Source: Sinimarinibacterium flocculans (lineage in GTDB: Bacteria > Pseudomonadota > Gammaproteobacteria > Nevskiales > Nevskiaceae). Taken from it: a stretch of 64,000 nt of DNA. Position numbers and translations under genes: made by a program. Below, piece after piece: positions 1 through 6,201 of this stretch. The notes beneath the pieces are model-generated. The model had not been told where the DNA came from, ran no database searches, and saw only the letters and a program-made list of their open reading frames with translations. The stretch's first letter is position 1. Every line of letters starts with the position of its first letter. Location: positions 1 through 64,000 of the forward strand of contig NZ_QICN01000011.1 in the NCBI RefSeq assembly GCF_003201205.1, given 5' to 3'.

Positions 1-86
1 CCACCATCGACAGCCGCCAAGCTCCGCACAGCGGAGACTGAATCCATCGCTTGAGAATCAAGCGACCACCTGTCCGTGAGAGCGGG

Positions 87-950
87 TCAACTCCAACTCC
101 AATCCGAGGTTAATGTAACGGCCTTTGCGGCCAACTGCTTTGCATAGCCGGCGGGCGTCAGCCCGCCAAGTGCTTTCTTGGGTCGTTCTTCGTTGTACTC
201 CTTGGTCCAAGCGCGGATGACCGCCCGAGCGTGATTGAGGCTGACGAACCAGTGCTCGTTGAGGCACTCGTCGCGCAGTCGTCCGTTGAAGGATTCGATG
301 TAGGCGTTCTGATTCGGCTTGCCCGGATCGATCAGCCGCAGTGCGATACCGTGACGATGAGCCCAGGTCAGCATCGCTCGGCCGGTGAACTCCTTGCCGT
401 TATCGGTTCGGATGATCGATGGCTTGCCGCGGATCGCGCAGATCTCGTCCATCAGTCTGACCAGATGGTCACCACCGATGCTGTGCTCGGGGATGACGGC
501 GACGGCTTCGTGCGTGGCGTCGTCGACAATGGCCAGGCACTTGAGTGCGCGGCCAGAGGCGATGCGATCGAAGACAAAGTCCATCGACCAGACTTCGTTG
601 GCTGCGCCAGGTCTAATCAGCGGCTGCCGATCGCCAGGCTGGATCTTCTTGCGTCGCCGTCGACGAACTTGCAGCTTCTCCAGGGCGTACAGCCGTTCGA
701 CGCGTTTGTGATTGACCAGATGCCCCGCCTGGCGAAGCTTCAGATAGATCATCTCTGCGCCGTAGCGACGGTGCCGCTGAGCCAGTGCCACGATCTCCTG
801 GCGCAGCTCATCATTGCCGTCGGGCCGGGCAACGTAGCGCAGCGCGGACGCGCTCATGCCCACGACGCGCAGCGCATGCCGCTCGCTCATCCCTCGATCC
901 TTCATCACCCGCACCACCTCGCGACGAGCCGGTGCGGTCACCACTTTTTT
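87..950 (-). CDS. IS3-family transposase OrfB (DDE integrase domain)
   Basis: The reading frame is -1 relative to OrfA and is entered at the slippery site. It holds an HTH_21-like segment ([15 protein letters not shown]) and then an rve/DDE core. The catalytic acids sit in the motifs [13 protein letters not shown] and [17 protein letters not shown], the last giving the family D-D-(35)-E glutamate. An internal ATG at 905 could give a separate OrfB. No stop or frameshift is seen in the frame, so the transposase is probably still functional. The frame ends 10 bases inside the tentative left IS tip. Confidence 0.88.
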   Translation of the reverse strand, partial: KKVVTAPARREVVRVMKDRGMSERHALRVVGMSASALRYVARPDGNDELRQEIVALAQRHRRYGAEMIYLKLRQAGHLVNHKRVERLYALEKLQVRRRRRKKIQPGDRQPLIRPGAANEVWSMDFVFDRIASGRALKCLAIVDDATHEAVAVIPEHSIGGDHLVRLMDEICAIRGKPSIIRTDNGKEFTGRAMLTWAHRHGIALRLIDPGKPNQNAYIESFNGRLRDECLNEHWFVSLNHARAVIRAWTKEYNEERPKKALGGLTPAGYAKQLAAKAVTLTSDWSWS

Positions 951-1207
951 CGAAGGACTTCCTTCGTCACTTCGTTTTCGAGCAGGGCCTCGGCCAGCAG
1001 CTTCTTCAGCTTCGCGTTCTCCGTCTCCAGCGCCTTGAGCCGCTTGGCGTCCGTCACGTCCATGCCGCCGAACTTGCTGCGCCACAGGTAGTAGCTGGCA
1101 TCCGAAAAGCCGTGCCGCCTGCACAGCTCCTTTACCGGCACACCCGAATCGGCCTCCTTGAGGAACCCGATGATCTGTTCTTCGCTGAATCGCTTCTTCA
1201 CGTCCAA
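938..1207 (-). CDS. IS3-family transposase OrfA (helix-turn-helix)
   Basis: 89 residues. The N-terminal half is a HTH_8/transposase_8 helix-turn-helix ([15 protein letters not shown] ... [22 protein letters not shown]), followed by a leucine-zipper-like coiled coil rich in L, E and K near residues 55-85. OrfA binds the IS ends and in this family regulates transposition when made alone. Its last codons run through A AAA AAG before TGA, so part of the ribosomes should slip -1 and make the OrfAB fusion. The start ATG lies just inside the right IS tip. Intact by sequence. Confidence 0.9.
   Translation of the reverse strand: MDVKKRFSEEQIIGFLKEADSGVPVKELCRRHGFSDASYYLWRSKFGGMDVTDAKRLKALETENAKLKKLLAEALLENEVTKEVLRKKW
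944..950 (-). promoter_or_regulatory. Programmed -1 frameshift heptamer A AAA AAG
   Basis: On the minus strand OrfA reads CGA AAA AAG TGG TGA. Slipping back one base at A AAA AAG gives AAA AAA GTG GTG ACC and enters OrfB. This is the standard X XXY YYZ signal used by IS3-family elements to make the OrfAB transposase. I did not resolve a downstream pseudoknot. Confidence 0.85.
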
Positions 1208-1244
1208 TCTCCTTCGTTAAGGGATTGGATTCCAAACCGCGACG

Positions 1245-1367
1245 CTACTCAACTACGGGGGGACGTCGCACGGCTCCCATCAGCCGCCGCCACATCACCA
1301 AGCTAACGGTTGACGTGTCTGTGGTGTGGAGGAGATTGAAAAGCATGAGCTTTGCAGACTTACTCAT
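1245..1367 (-). pseudogene. Truncated fourth integron cassette ORF, cut by the IS
   Basis: Immediately after attC3 a 40-codon ORF starts at ATG 1367 on the minus strand, the direction of the cassette array. It begins MSKSAKLMLFNLLHTTD and reaches a TAG at 1245-1247 that lies in the IS tip. Most of the original gene is therefore missing. The 76 bases left of the IS may hold its continuation but no clear frame joins them. Function unknown; the spacing from attC to ATG is typical of a cassette gene. Confidence 0.5.
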
Positions 1368-1378
1368 CTTGATCTGAA

Positions 1379-1475
1379 GCCCAACGCCTGAGCTCAGGGG
1401 CGTTTGAGGCGCGGGCCATTTTGCGGAAGCAAAATGGGCTGCGGGTCAAACGTCCCCTGCAGCGATTTGTTGGGC
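1379..1475 (-). other. attC3 recombination site (97 bp)
   Basis: Read on the minus strand the site starts with the R'' box GCCCAAC (1475-1469) and ends with the R' box GTTGGGC (1385-1379). Between them are long imperfectly complementary arms, including GGGGACGTTTGA matched by TCAAACGCCCC, and an inner hairpin CATTTTGCTTCCGCAAAATG. This is the folded-single-strand layout recognised by integron integrases. It closes the cassette that carries the TetR and Rieske genes. Confidence 0.9.
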
Positions 1476-1526
1476 GGCAACACGCCAACACTCACGCCGC
1501 TTGTCTGGTCGTTAATAAACCAAGCT

Positions 1527-2108
1527 TCAAGTGTCCACTCCGGCCATAGCCAGTTTTCGAAGACGTTCTGGAAAGCATTCCTGCATGGCTTCAACATGCT
1601 CAACAGAATACATATTTTCGAGCGTCGCGGTCGAAACAGCAAAATAATTGATTGCTCCCAACACTTGATAGACATGAGTGAAAATTGACCCCTCATCCTC
1701 TTCTTGCCAGTTTGGATCGCGACGCAACAGGTCGGCCAATCCATCCAAGAACGGTTTGAGATACCAGGTTCCTGCTTGGGCCGCACGACGGCGGTTGTCC
1801 AGGAGTTCACGCATGAGAAGGAGCGTGTCTTCCCGATGTTGCAGTGTTCGCAGATAAATGCGGGAAACCGCATCGGCAAATGCACTTGCTGATTCAACCT
1901 CAGTCGGCTGTATAGCCTCCGTCATTAATCGCTCGGAGATCGCAACAAGCACGGCGCCGTAGAGCTTCTCTTTAGTCCCGAAGTGATGAATCAGCGCCTG
2001 CTTGGTGAGGTCCAACTCCCGTGCGATCTGATCCATGCTCGCACCATAAAACCCTCTCTCGGCAAAGAGCCTCAAGGCGGCGGCGAGCATCCTCTGACGC
2101 GTTTCCAT
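1527..2108 (-). CDS. TetR/AcrR-family transcriptional repressor
   Basis: 193 residues from ATG 2108, chosen because AGGA stands 6 bases upstream; the frame is open further up but would cross the promoter. Residues about 5-55 form the TetR helix-turn-helix (RMLAAALRLFAERGFYGASMDQIARELDLTKQALIHHFGTKEKLY). The rest is the variable helical ligand and dimer domain. It is divergent from the Rieske oxygenase gene, and two near-identical 16-bp palindromes lie between them, so it very probably represses both itself and the oxygenase until a substrate-like ligand binds. It reads in the cassette array direction and lies just before attC3. Ligand unknown. Confidence 0.9.
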   Translation of the reverse strand: METRQRMLAAALRLFAERGFYGASMDQIARELDLTKQALIHHFGTKEKLYGAVLVAISERLMTEAIQPTEVESASAFADAVSRIYLRTLQHREDTLLLMRELLDNRRRAAQAGTWYLKPFLDGLADLLRRDPNWQEEDEGSIFTHVYQVLGAINYFAVSTATLENMYSVEHVEAMQECFPERLRKLAMAGVDT

Positions 2109-2134
2109 AGCTTGTCCTGTGCTGGTCTGTAACC

Positions 2135-2163
2135 AGTATAGCTTGACGCTTACCACATGGTAA
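2135..2163 (-). promoter_or_regulatory. Promoter of the TetR gene
   Basis: On the minus strand a -35 TTACCA (2163-2158) and a -10 TATACT (2140-2135) are separated by 17 bases, about 26 bases upstream of the TetR ATG. The -35 lies inside operator 1, so binding there should block this promoter. Confidence 0.6.
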
Positions 2164-2171
2164 GCCAGAAT
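2143..2171 (+). promoter_or_regulatory. Promoter of the Rieske oxygenase gene
   Basis: A -35 TTGACG (2143-2148) and a -10 CAGAAT (2166-2171) have 17-bp spacing. Operator 1 fills the spacer exactly and operator 2 lies just past the expected start of transcription, an arrangement that would give tight repression. Confidence 0.6.
2149..2164. promoter_or_regulatory. TetR-type operator 1
   Basis: CTTACCA-CA-TGGTAAG is a perfect inverted repeat of two 7-bp arms around 2 bases. It overlaps the -35 of the TetR promoter and the spacer of the oxygenase promoter. The match to operator 2 indicates one repressor for both. Confidence 0.75.
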
Positions 2172-2176
2172 AGCGG

Positions 2177-2192
2177 CCTACCAATTGGTAAG
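2177..2192. promoter_or_regulatory. TetR-type operator 2
   Basis: CCTACCA-AT-TGGTAAG fits the same CYTACCA-NN-TGGTAAG pattern as operator 1 and contains the 12-bp palindrome TACCAATTGGTA. The two centres are 28 bp apart. It touches the AAGGAG ribosome binding site (2190-2195) of the oxygenase gene. Confidence 0.75.
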
Positions 2193-2201
2193 GAGCCAAC
2201 C

Positions 2202-3341
2202 ATGCGCCGCGATGAAGAAGTGATCCTGCTCGAGGAGCTCGTAGGATTAAAGAAGGAAAAGCAGCTTTTCCTGGACGATGCACCGACCAGTAATCCAGTC
2301 GACGACTACACAGATGCGACACGCTTCACCACCGAAATGAGGCAGATTTTTGATCGCATGCCTTTGATCATCGCCCATGCCAGTGAACTCGATGGCCCCA
2401 ACAGCTTTCTTCGGCGCACGGTCAATCAGCGACCACTGTTACTACTTCGAGGGGATGACAATGAGGTTCGGGGATTTATCAATGTTTGTCGCCACCGGGG
2501 AACGCGCCTTGTGAATGATGAAAGTGGCTGCAAGCGGCGACATTCTTGCCCTTACCACGCCTGGACCTGGGATAGCCGCGGACAGTTTGTGAATGGCCCA
2601 CATTTTGACGCAGGGTTTCCGGGCGTGAACAAGGAAGATCTCAACTTGAAACCCGTTCCAATAGCCGTGCGACATGGTTTCATCTGGCTGTTGCCAGAGC
2701 ATGGTCGGCAGAACATTGAAGAGTACTTGGGTGAATTCGATTCGGCCTTGGCCTGGGCCGGAACCGAGCGACTCGTGGCGCATCAGTCAGACGTGCAATT
2801 GCGACACTGTAACTGGAAAATATTGGTAGAAGGCGGCATCGAGGCTTATCACTTTCGCGTCGCACACCGAAACACTATCGCGCCGCTGTTCAACGACAAT
2901 CTTTCCAGTTATCAGTGCCTCGGGCCACATATGCGATCCGTGTTACCACGAGCATCAATCTCAGAGCTGCAAGAACAGCCTCGTGAGCAATGGAATATTC
3001 GGGAGCATGCCAATATCTTGTTGAATGTGTTCCCTAGCAGTTCACTGTTGGTACAGTCTGATCACGTGATCTGGATCGGAATTAGCGCGCTAGCCGCCGA
3101 TCGCAGCGAAGTACGAATGATGACGCTTAAACCGGCTGATTCGAAGCAGACTCAAGACTATTGGGACAAAAACCATCAGCTGACTGTGACCACGCTCAAC
3201 GAGGACTTCGATATCGGTGAAAGCATCCAGTCAGGGCTACTCAGCGGCGCCAACGACGCCCTGAGATTCGGTCGCTTTGAAGGCGCCCTGAATCGCTTCA
3301 ATGAGACCGTTCGTTCTCACTTGCACCCGCCAGAAGCCTAG
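2202..3341 (+). CDS. Rieske-type ring-hydroxylating oxygenase, alpha subunit
   Basis: 379 residues from ATG 2202, which has AAGGAG six bases upstream; an in-frame GTG-like start at 2157 would lie inside the operator. The Rieske [2Fe-2S] ligands are Cys96-X-His98 (CRHRG) and Cys116-X2-His119 (CPYHAW). The catalytic domain starts near NWKILVEGG and gives the two mononuclear-iron histidines in EAYHFRVAH (about 217 and 222). No beta subunit, ferredoxin or reductase is nearby, so it must borrow redox partners. It is the alpha-only type also used for alkylamines, sterols and aromatic acids; the substrate cannot be read from sequence. The gene runs against the array direction inside cassette 3 and is visibly more AT-rich than the chromosome. 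Confidence 0.9.
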   Translation: MRRDEEVILLEELVGLKKEKQLFLDDAPTSNPVDDYTDATRFTTEMRQIFDRMPLIIAHASELDGPNSFLRRTVNQRPLLLLRGDDNEVRGFINVCRHRGTRLVNDESGCKRRHSCPYHAWTWDSRGQFVNGPHFDAGFPGVNKEDLNLKPVPIAVRHGFIWLLPEHGRQNIEEYLGEFDSALAWAGTERLVAHQSDVQLRHCNWKILVEGGIEAYHFRVAHRNTIAPLFNDNLSSYQCLGPHMRSVLPRASISELQEQPREQWNIREHANILLNVFPSSSLLVQSDHVIWIGISALAADRSEVRMMTLKPADSKQTQDYWDKNHQLTVTTLNEDFDIGESIQSGLLSGANDALRFGRFEGALNRFNETVRSHLHPPEA

Positions 3342-3381
3342 CGACAAATAGCCTTTCGGTTTGCAGGTAATCTCACTTGCC

Positions 3382-3449
3382 GCCCAACGCCCGGGCTAAG
3401 CCGCGGACCCGCCGGAGGCGGGGCCGTCGGCTTGAGCACGTTGTTGGGC
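3382..3449 (-). other. attC2 recombination site (68 bp)
   Basis: Minus strand: R'' GCCCAAC (3449-3443) and R' GTTGGGC (3388-3382), with inner arms AAGCCGACGG / CCGCGGCTT and a GC-rich apical hairpin (CCGCCTCCGGCGG). Compact attC of the kind found in xanthomonad and pseudomonad chromosomal integrons. It also encodes the last 17-18 residues and the stop codon of the cassette 2 protein. Confidence 0.9.
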
Positions 3450-3941
3450 CGCACTCCACAGCTCGGCGGCTTGACTGCAAAATGCCTCAAACTCGGCCGC
3501 CGACGAAAATGATCGCCTCGGAATGATGTGGAACATATAGCTGCTTATGCGGATGAGTAGGTGGTGCCGCTGCTTGGTGAGAGACAGAACGCCCGACCAC
3601 CTATTTAGGCCTTCATTTGCGTCTGTCTTCTCACGCAGCCCCTCCGGGGAAAGCGTGTACTCGTGAACTCCGAGCACGCCGCCTTTGTCGCCAACCGTGA
3701 TCAGCATCATCAGCGTGGAAACTGCGAACCCTCCAAGCAGTCCGCCAAGTGCGCCACCAATAGACGCCACCGCTGCGACAAAGACGGTCCGAACGGAAAC
3801 GCACTGCTCTCGAAACAAAAGAAATGCGAATATGCCAAGCCCAAGAATCCCCATGAAGATATAGTTTGAGTGTGCTCTTGGGAGCGTGTAGAGACTGATC
3901 AGAAGTAAATCGCTCCGCTTGATGCTGACAATTGCTTTCAT
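3396..3941 (-). CDS. Integron cassette 2: YcxB-like membrane protein
   Basis: 181 residues from ATG 3941; an in-frame TTG at 3950 would start in the attC core. Two hydrophobic segments (about 27-43 and 50-78) are followed by a soluble tail that resembles the YcxB-like C-terminal domain: YTLSPEGLREKT ... LNRWSGVLSL ... IIPRRSFSSAAEFEAF. YcxB proteins have no firm biochemical role. The stop TAG (3396-3398) lies inside attC2, so the Ala/Gly/Gln-rich end (QQRAQADGPASGGSAA) is encoded by the recombination site and would change if the cassette moved. Expression depends on a promoter from the attI side or the previous cassette. Confidence 0.7.
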   Translation of the reverse strand: MKAIVSIKRSDLLLISLYTLPRAHSNYIFMGILGLGIFAFLLFREQCVSVRTVFVAAVASIGGALGGLLGGFAVSTLMMLITVGDKGGVLGVHEYTLSPEGLREKTDANEGLNRWSGVLSLTKQRHHLLIRISSYMFHIIPRRSFSSAAEFEAFCSQAAELWSAAQQRAQADGPASGGSAA

Positions 3942-3944
3942 GAT

Positions 3945-4022
3945 GCCCAACGCCCCGGTTCACTCGCGGCCCTGGCGCCGCGGAGCGGCGGCAGGGACGT
4001 CGGGTGGAGCCGATGGTTGGGC
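3945..4022 (-). other. attC1 recombination site (78 bp)
   Basis: Minus strand: R'' GCCCAAC (4022-4016) and R' GTTGGGC (3951-3945), enclosing arms such as CGACGTCCCTG / CAGGGCCGCG and an apical GCCGC-rich hairpin. It separates cassettes 1 and 2. The stop codon of the cassette 1 gene (3960-3962) lies inside it. Confidence 0.9.
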
Positions 4023-4514
4023 CGAGTCACGTCTGCCCAGCGCATTTCTGATAGCTTGATTCAGAAGCTCATCATCTACGCGGTCAGCTGGCGCGATATA
4101 CAAGCCAAGATTATCTGCGGCCTGCTGCCAATTCTTGAGGATGTGCTCTATGGTTGCCGTGTTCCCGGAAAAGAGCCAGTTCCCGATGGCAACGAGACAC
4201 TGTGCTGACTCGTGGACCTTCTCCCACGAAGGCAAACCGAAAACACGGCTCACGTGACGATAGAGCGGGATCATCTTTGCATCAGCGTATAGCTGGCCAG
4301 ACAAAAGTCGGAACTGCTCTCGTGTCTTCTTCTTTTCGTCATCTTGAGAAACCACAGGATTGAAGAACACCGGAGCATGCAGAAGATACGCGTGTGAAAC
4401 CGACGCGATGGTCTGCTTCAACTTATTGACTGGCTCCAGAATCATCTTCAGGAAGACTTGCCCTAGTACGAAGACAAGTACACCGCTGAGGACTGTTGCA
4501 AAGACACCTGTCAC
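3960..4514 (-). CDS. Integron cassette 1: membrane-anchored protein of unknown function
   Basis: 184 residues from GTG 4514, chosen because AGGAGA stands 7 bases upstream and just inside the cassette boundary at 4534/4535; longer starts would lie in attI. One N-terminal transmembrane helix (TGVFATVLSGVLVFVLGQVFL, about 2-22) is followed by a soluble, mainly helical domain with W, C and H residues (FGLPSWEKVHESAQCLVAIGNWLF). I recognise no family. The last twenty or so residues (Pro/Ala/Arg-rich) are encoded by attC1. As first cassette it is nearest to any Pc promoter and probably the best expressed. Confidence 0.65.
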   Translation of the reverse strand: MTGVFATVLSGVLVFVLGQVFLKMILEPVNKLKQTIASVSHAYLLHAPVFFNPVVSQDDEKKKTREQFRLLSGQLYADAKMIPLYRHVSRVFGLPSWEKVHESAQCLVAIGNWLFSGNTATIEHILKNWQQAADNLGLYIAPADRVDDELLNQAIRNALGRRDSAQPSAPPDVPAAAPRRQGRE

Positions 4515-4528
4515 CAAGCTTCTCCTAG

Positions 4529-4667
4529 GCCCAACTAGATTTGTGCCGATGTCGGGGACGCTGCCATAGCGGTGATAAAAGTTCAATTATCCATCTGGCC
4601 AATGGTTTAGCCGTGGAAGTCCGTTTTATGCTGCATAAATATTTCCGGACAGGTGAGGGGTCAGGAA
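4529..4667 (-). other. attI-cassette junction and integrase leader
   Basis: The core GTTGGGC occurs on the minus strand at 4535-4529, directly upstream of the cassette 1 ribosome binding site; recombination between its G and TT puts the boundary at 4535/4534. The remaining 132 bases up to the integrase ATG must hold the rest of attI, the integrase promoter and possibly the cassette promoter Pc. I could not assign a convincing -35/-10 pair, and no LexA-type CTG-N10-CAG box is visible. A 15-bp palindrome lies at 4625-4639. Confidence 0.65.
4625..4639. repeat. Palindrome upstream of the integrase gene
   Basis: TTTATGC-T-GCATAAA is a perfect 7-bp inverted repeat around one base, 29 bases upstream of the integrase ATG, in an AT-rich patch. 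It could be a regulator site or an extended -10 region for the integrase; either reading is inference. Confidence 0.5.
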
Positions 4668-5639
4668 ATGGAAGGCAAACCAGTGCGTTTGCTGGACCGG
4701 CTGCGGGAGGCGATCCGGGTCAGGCACTACAGCTTGAGCACTGAGCGGGCGTACTGCGACTGGGTACGTCGTTTCATTCTGTTTCACGACAAGCGGCACC
4801 CGCGGGATCTTGGTGCCGCGGAGGTGACAGCATTTCTCTCGCATCTGGCGGTTGGTCGGAATGTTTCCCCGTCGACCCAGAATCAGGCCAAGGCCGCGAT
4901 TCTTTTCCTGTACCGGCATGTGCTTGAACTGGAGCTGCCGTGGCTTGACGAGATCGTTCAGGCCAAACCGCGCCAACGACTTCCGGTCGTGCTCACCGAG
5001 AATGAGGTCCGCCGCCTGCTCCTTGCCATGAGCGGCGTCTCGGGTCTGATTGCCAGCCTGCTGTATGGCGCCGGCCTGCGCCAGCAGGAGGCGCTGCGTC
5101 TGCGGGTGAAGGACGTGGAACTGCAGCGACGGGAGGTAGCGGTCCGCCAAGGCAAGGGCGGAAAGGATCGGGTGACAGTGCTGCCGGAGAATCTGGTCCT
5201 GCCGCTCCGTCAGCAGATGGCATCATCAAAGGCGCTGCACGATGCCGATCTGTCTGCAGGTTTTGGACAGGTCTGGCTGCCCGATGCACTGGCGGTGAAG
5301 TATCCGCAGGCTGCACGGGCCTGGGGCTGGCAGTTCGTATTTCCGTCGCGACAACTTTCGACCGATCCCCGATCCGGCGTGGTACGGCGACATCACATTC
5401 AGCCCGACACGGTTCAGCGGGCGATTGCGACGGCCGCGCATCGCGTGCGCATTGCCAAGCCTTGTTCTCCGCACGTGCTGCGGCACTCGTTTGCGACGCA
5501 CCTGCTGCAAGCCGGCTACGACATCCGCACGGTGCAGGAGCTGCTCGGTCACTCCGATGTGAGCACGACCATGATCTACACTCACGTCCTCAATCGGGGT
5601 GGGCGAGGCGTGGTCAGCCCGCTCGATAGAGTGGGCTGA
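4668..5639 (+). CDS. intI: Integron integrase (tyrosine recombinase IntI)
   Basis: 323 residues from ATG 4668 with GAGGGG seven bases upstream; GTG 4653 is less likely. N-terminal SAM-like core-binding domain (about 1-90), then the tyrosine recombinase catalytic domain. Catalytic residues visible: Arg138 (GAGLRQQEALRL), Lys166 (GKGGKDR), His269/Arg272 (HVLRHSFATH), His295 (LLGHSD) and Tyr304 (MIYTHV). The extra helix that separates IntI from XerC/D is present at about 207-227 (ALAVKYPQAARAWGWQFVF). It faces away from its cassettes, as usual, and appears intact. The C-terminus (GVVSPLD) is the normal IntI end. Confidence 0.95.
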   Translation: MEGKPVRLLDRLREAIRVRHYSLSTERAYCDWVRRFILFHDKRHPRDLGAAEVTAFLSHLAVGRNVSPSTQNQAKAAILFLYRHVLELELPWLDEIVQAKPRQRLPVVLTENEVRRLLLAMSGVSGLIASLLYGAGLRQQEALRLRVKDVELQRREVAVRQGKGGKDRVTVLPENLVLPLRQQMASSKALHDADLSAGFGQVWLPDALAVKYPQAARAWGWQFVFPSRQLSTDPRSGVVRRHHIQPDTVQRAIATAAHRVRIAKPCSPHVLRHSFATHLLQAGYDIRTVQELLGHSDVSTTMIYTHVLNRGGRGVVSPLDRVG

Positions 5640-5642
5640 TGC

Positions 5643-5975
5643 GAAGCACTGCTTCGGCCTTTGGTACCGGTGACCGCGGAGCAATTTGCCGATGAGCAAG
5701 TCCGGCAGGCCTGGGTTGATCAGGAGGGCATGACGGTGCTGAATATGCACAGCGACGCGCACCGCGAAACGAATATCGACGTCTTTGTGACCGAGCCTTT
5801 CGATTTCGACCGTGAGTACGCTGCCGCATACATTCAGGAGCTGGTGCTGGGATTAAAACTGCCGGTGGCGAGTCTGGATACGCTCATCGAAATGAAGCGG
5901 CTCGCGGGTCGGACGAAGGATCTGGCGGACATTGAAGAACTGGTCAGTATCCGGGAGCGAATCCGTGACCAATAG
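5643..5975 (+). pseudogene. 5'-truncated nucleotidyltransferase (AbiEii-like) remnant
   Basis: Starting four bases after the integrase stop, in the same frame, the sequence reads EALLRPLVPVTAEQFADEQVRQAW and continues to RIRDQ (stop 5973-5975). This resembles the C-terminal part of small nucleotidyltransferase-fold proteins of the AbiEii/DUF6036 type: IDVFV-type beta strand, then SLDTLIEMKRLAGRTKDLADIEEL. The N-terminal GG-W nucleotide-binding part is absent, so the gene was probably cut when the integron was placed or rearranged here. A TTG at 5661 could still start a 104-residue fragment. Its partner gene overlaps the end. Confidence 0.65.
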
Positions 5976-6201
5976 CGATATCGAACTCCCGCCCGGCGAC
6001 TGGCCGGTCAGCTTCGACGCGGTGCGCGTGGCGCAGCATCTGCGGTTCCGGGCTTTGCCGCAGCGCGAGAAAATCCAGGCCATGGAGGACATGGCGGAGC
6101 TGGTGGCGCACTTTCGGCGCCAGCGGGAGGCTGCCCTCACCGCCGGCCCCTCACCCCAGCCCTCCCCCCGTGAACGGGGAGAGGAGGAAGATCGCGGTTA
6201 G
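5965..6201 (+). CDS. Small protein following the nucleotidyltransferase remnant
   Basis: 78 residues from GTG 5965, overlapping the end of the remnant by 11 bases, so they were once one operon. The conserved-looking part is DWPVSFDAVRVAQHLRFRALPQREKIQAMEDMAELVAHFRRQ, helical and charged. The last ~19 residues (GPSPQPSPRERGEEE) are read from a REP-like element and are not original. Probably the small partner of the truncated gene; function unknown. Confidence 0.5.
   Translation: MTNSDIELPPGDWPVSFDAVRVAQHLRFRALPQREKIQAMEDMAELVAHFRRQREAALTAGPSPQPSPRERGEEEDRG
6147..6190. repeat. REP-like GC-rich intergenic element
   Basis: CCCTCACCCCAGCCCTCCCC followed by CGTGAACGGGGAGAGG: arms of C-runs and G-runs around a short loop, the layout of the widespread proteobacterial CCCTCACCCC...GGGGAGAGG element. 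It lies between convergent genes and may end transcription from both sides. Confidence 0.6.

Larger units (their letters stand above)
77..1251 (-). mobile_element. IS3-family insertion sequence, IS407-like group
   Basis: A complete-looking IS of about 1.2 kb with the two-frame OrfA/OrfB transposase of the IS3 family. The tips are tentative. The right tip, read on the minus strand, starts TGAGTAGCG and the left tip on the plus strand starts TGAGAGCG; both continue to a shared TCCAATCC about 22-30 bases in. I see no matching target duplication outside these tips (TCCG on the left, ACTA on the right), so the true ends may differ by a few bases or one flank has been lost. It sits in the fourth integron cassette. 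Confidence 0.75.

Noticed and set aside
4590-4660. LexA/SOS box in front of the integrase
   Set aside because: The CTG and CAG present are 16 bases apart instead of 10.
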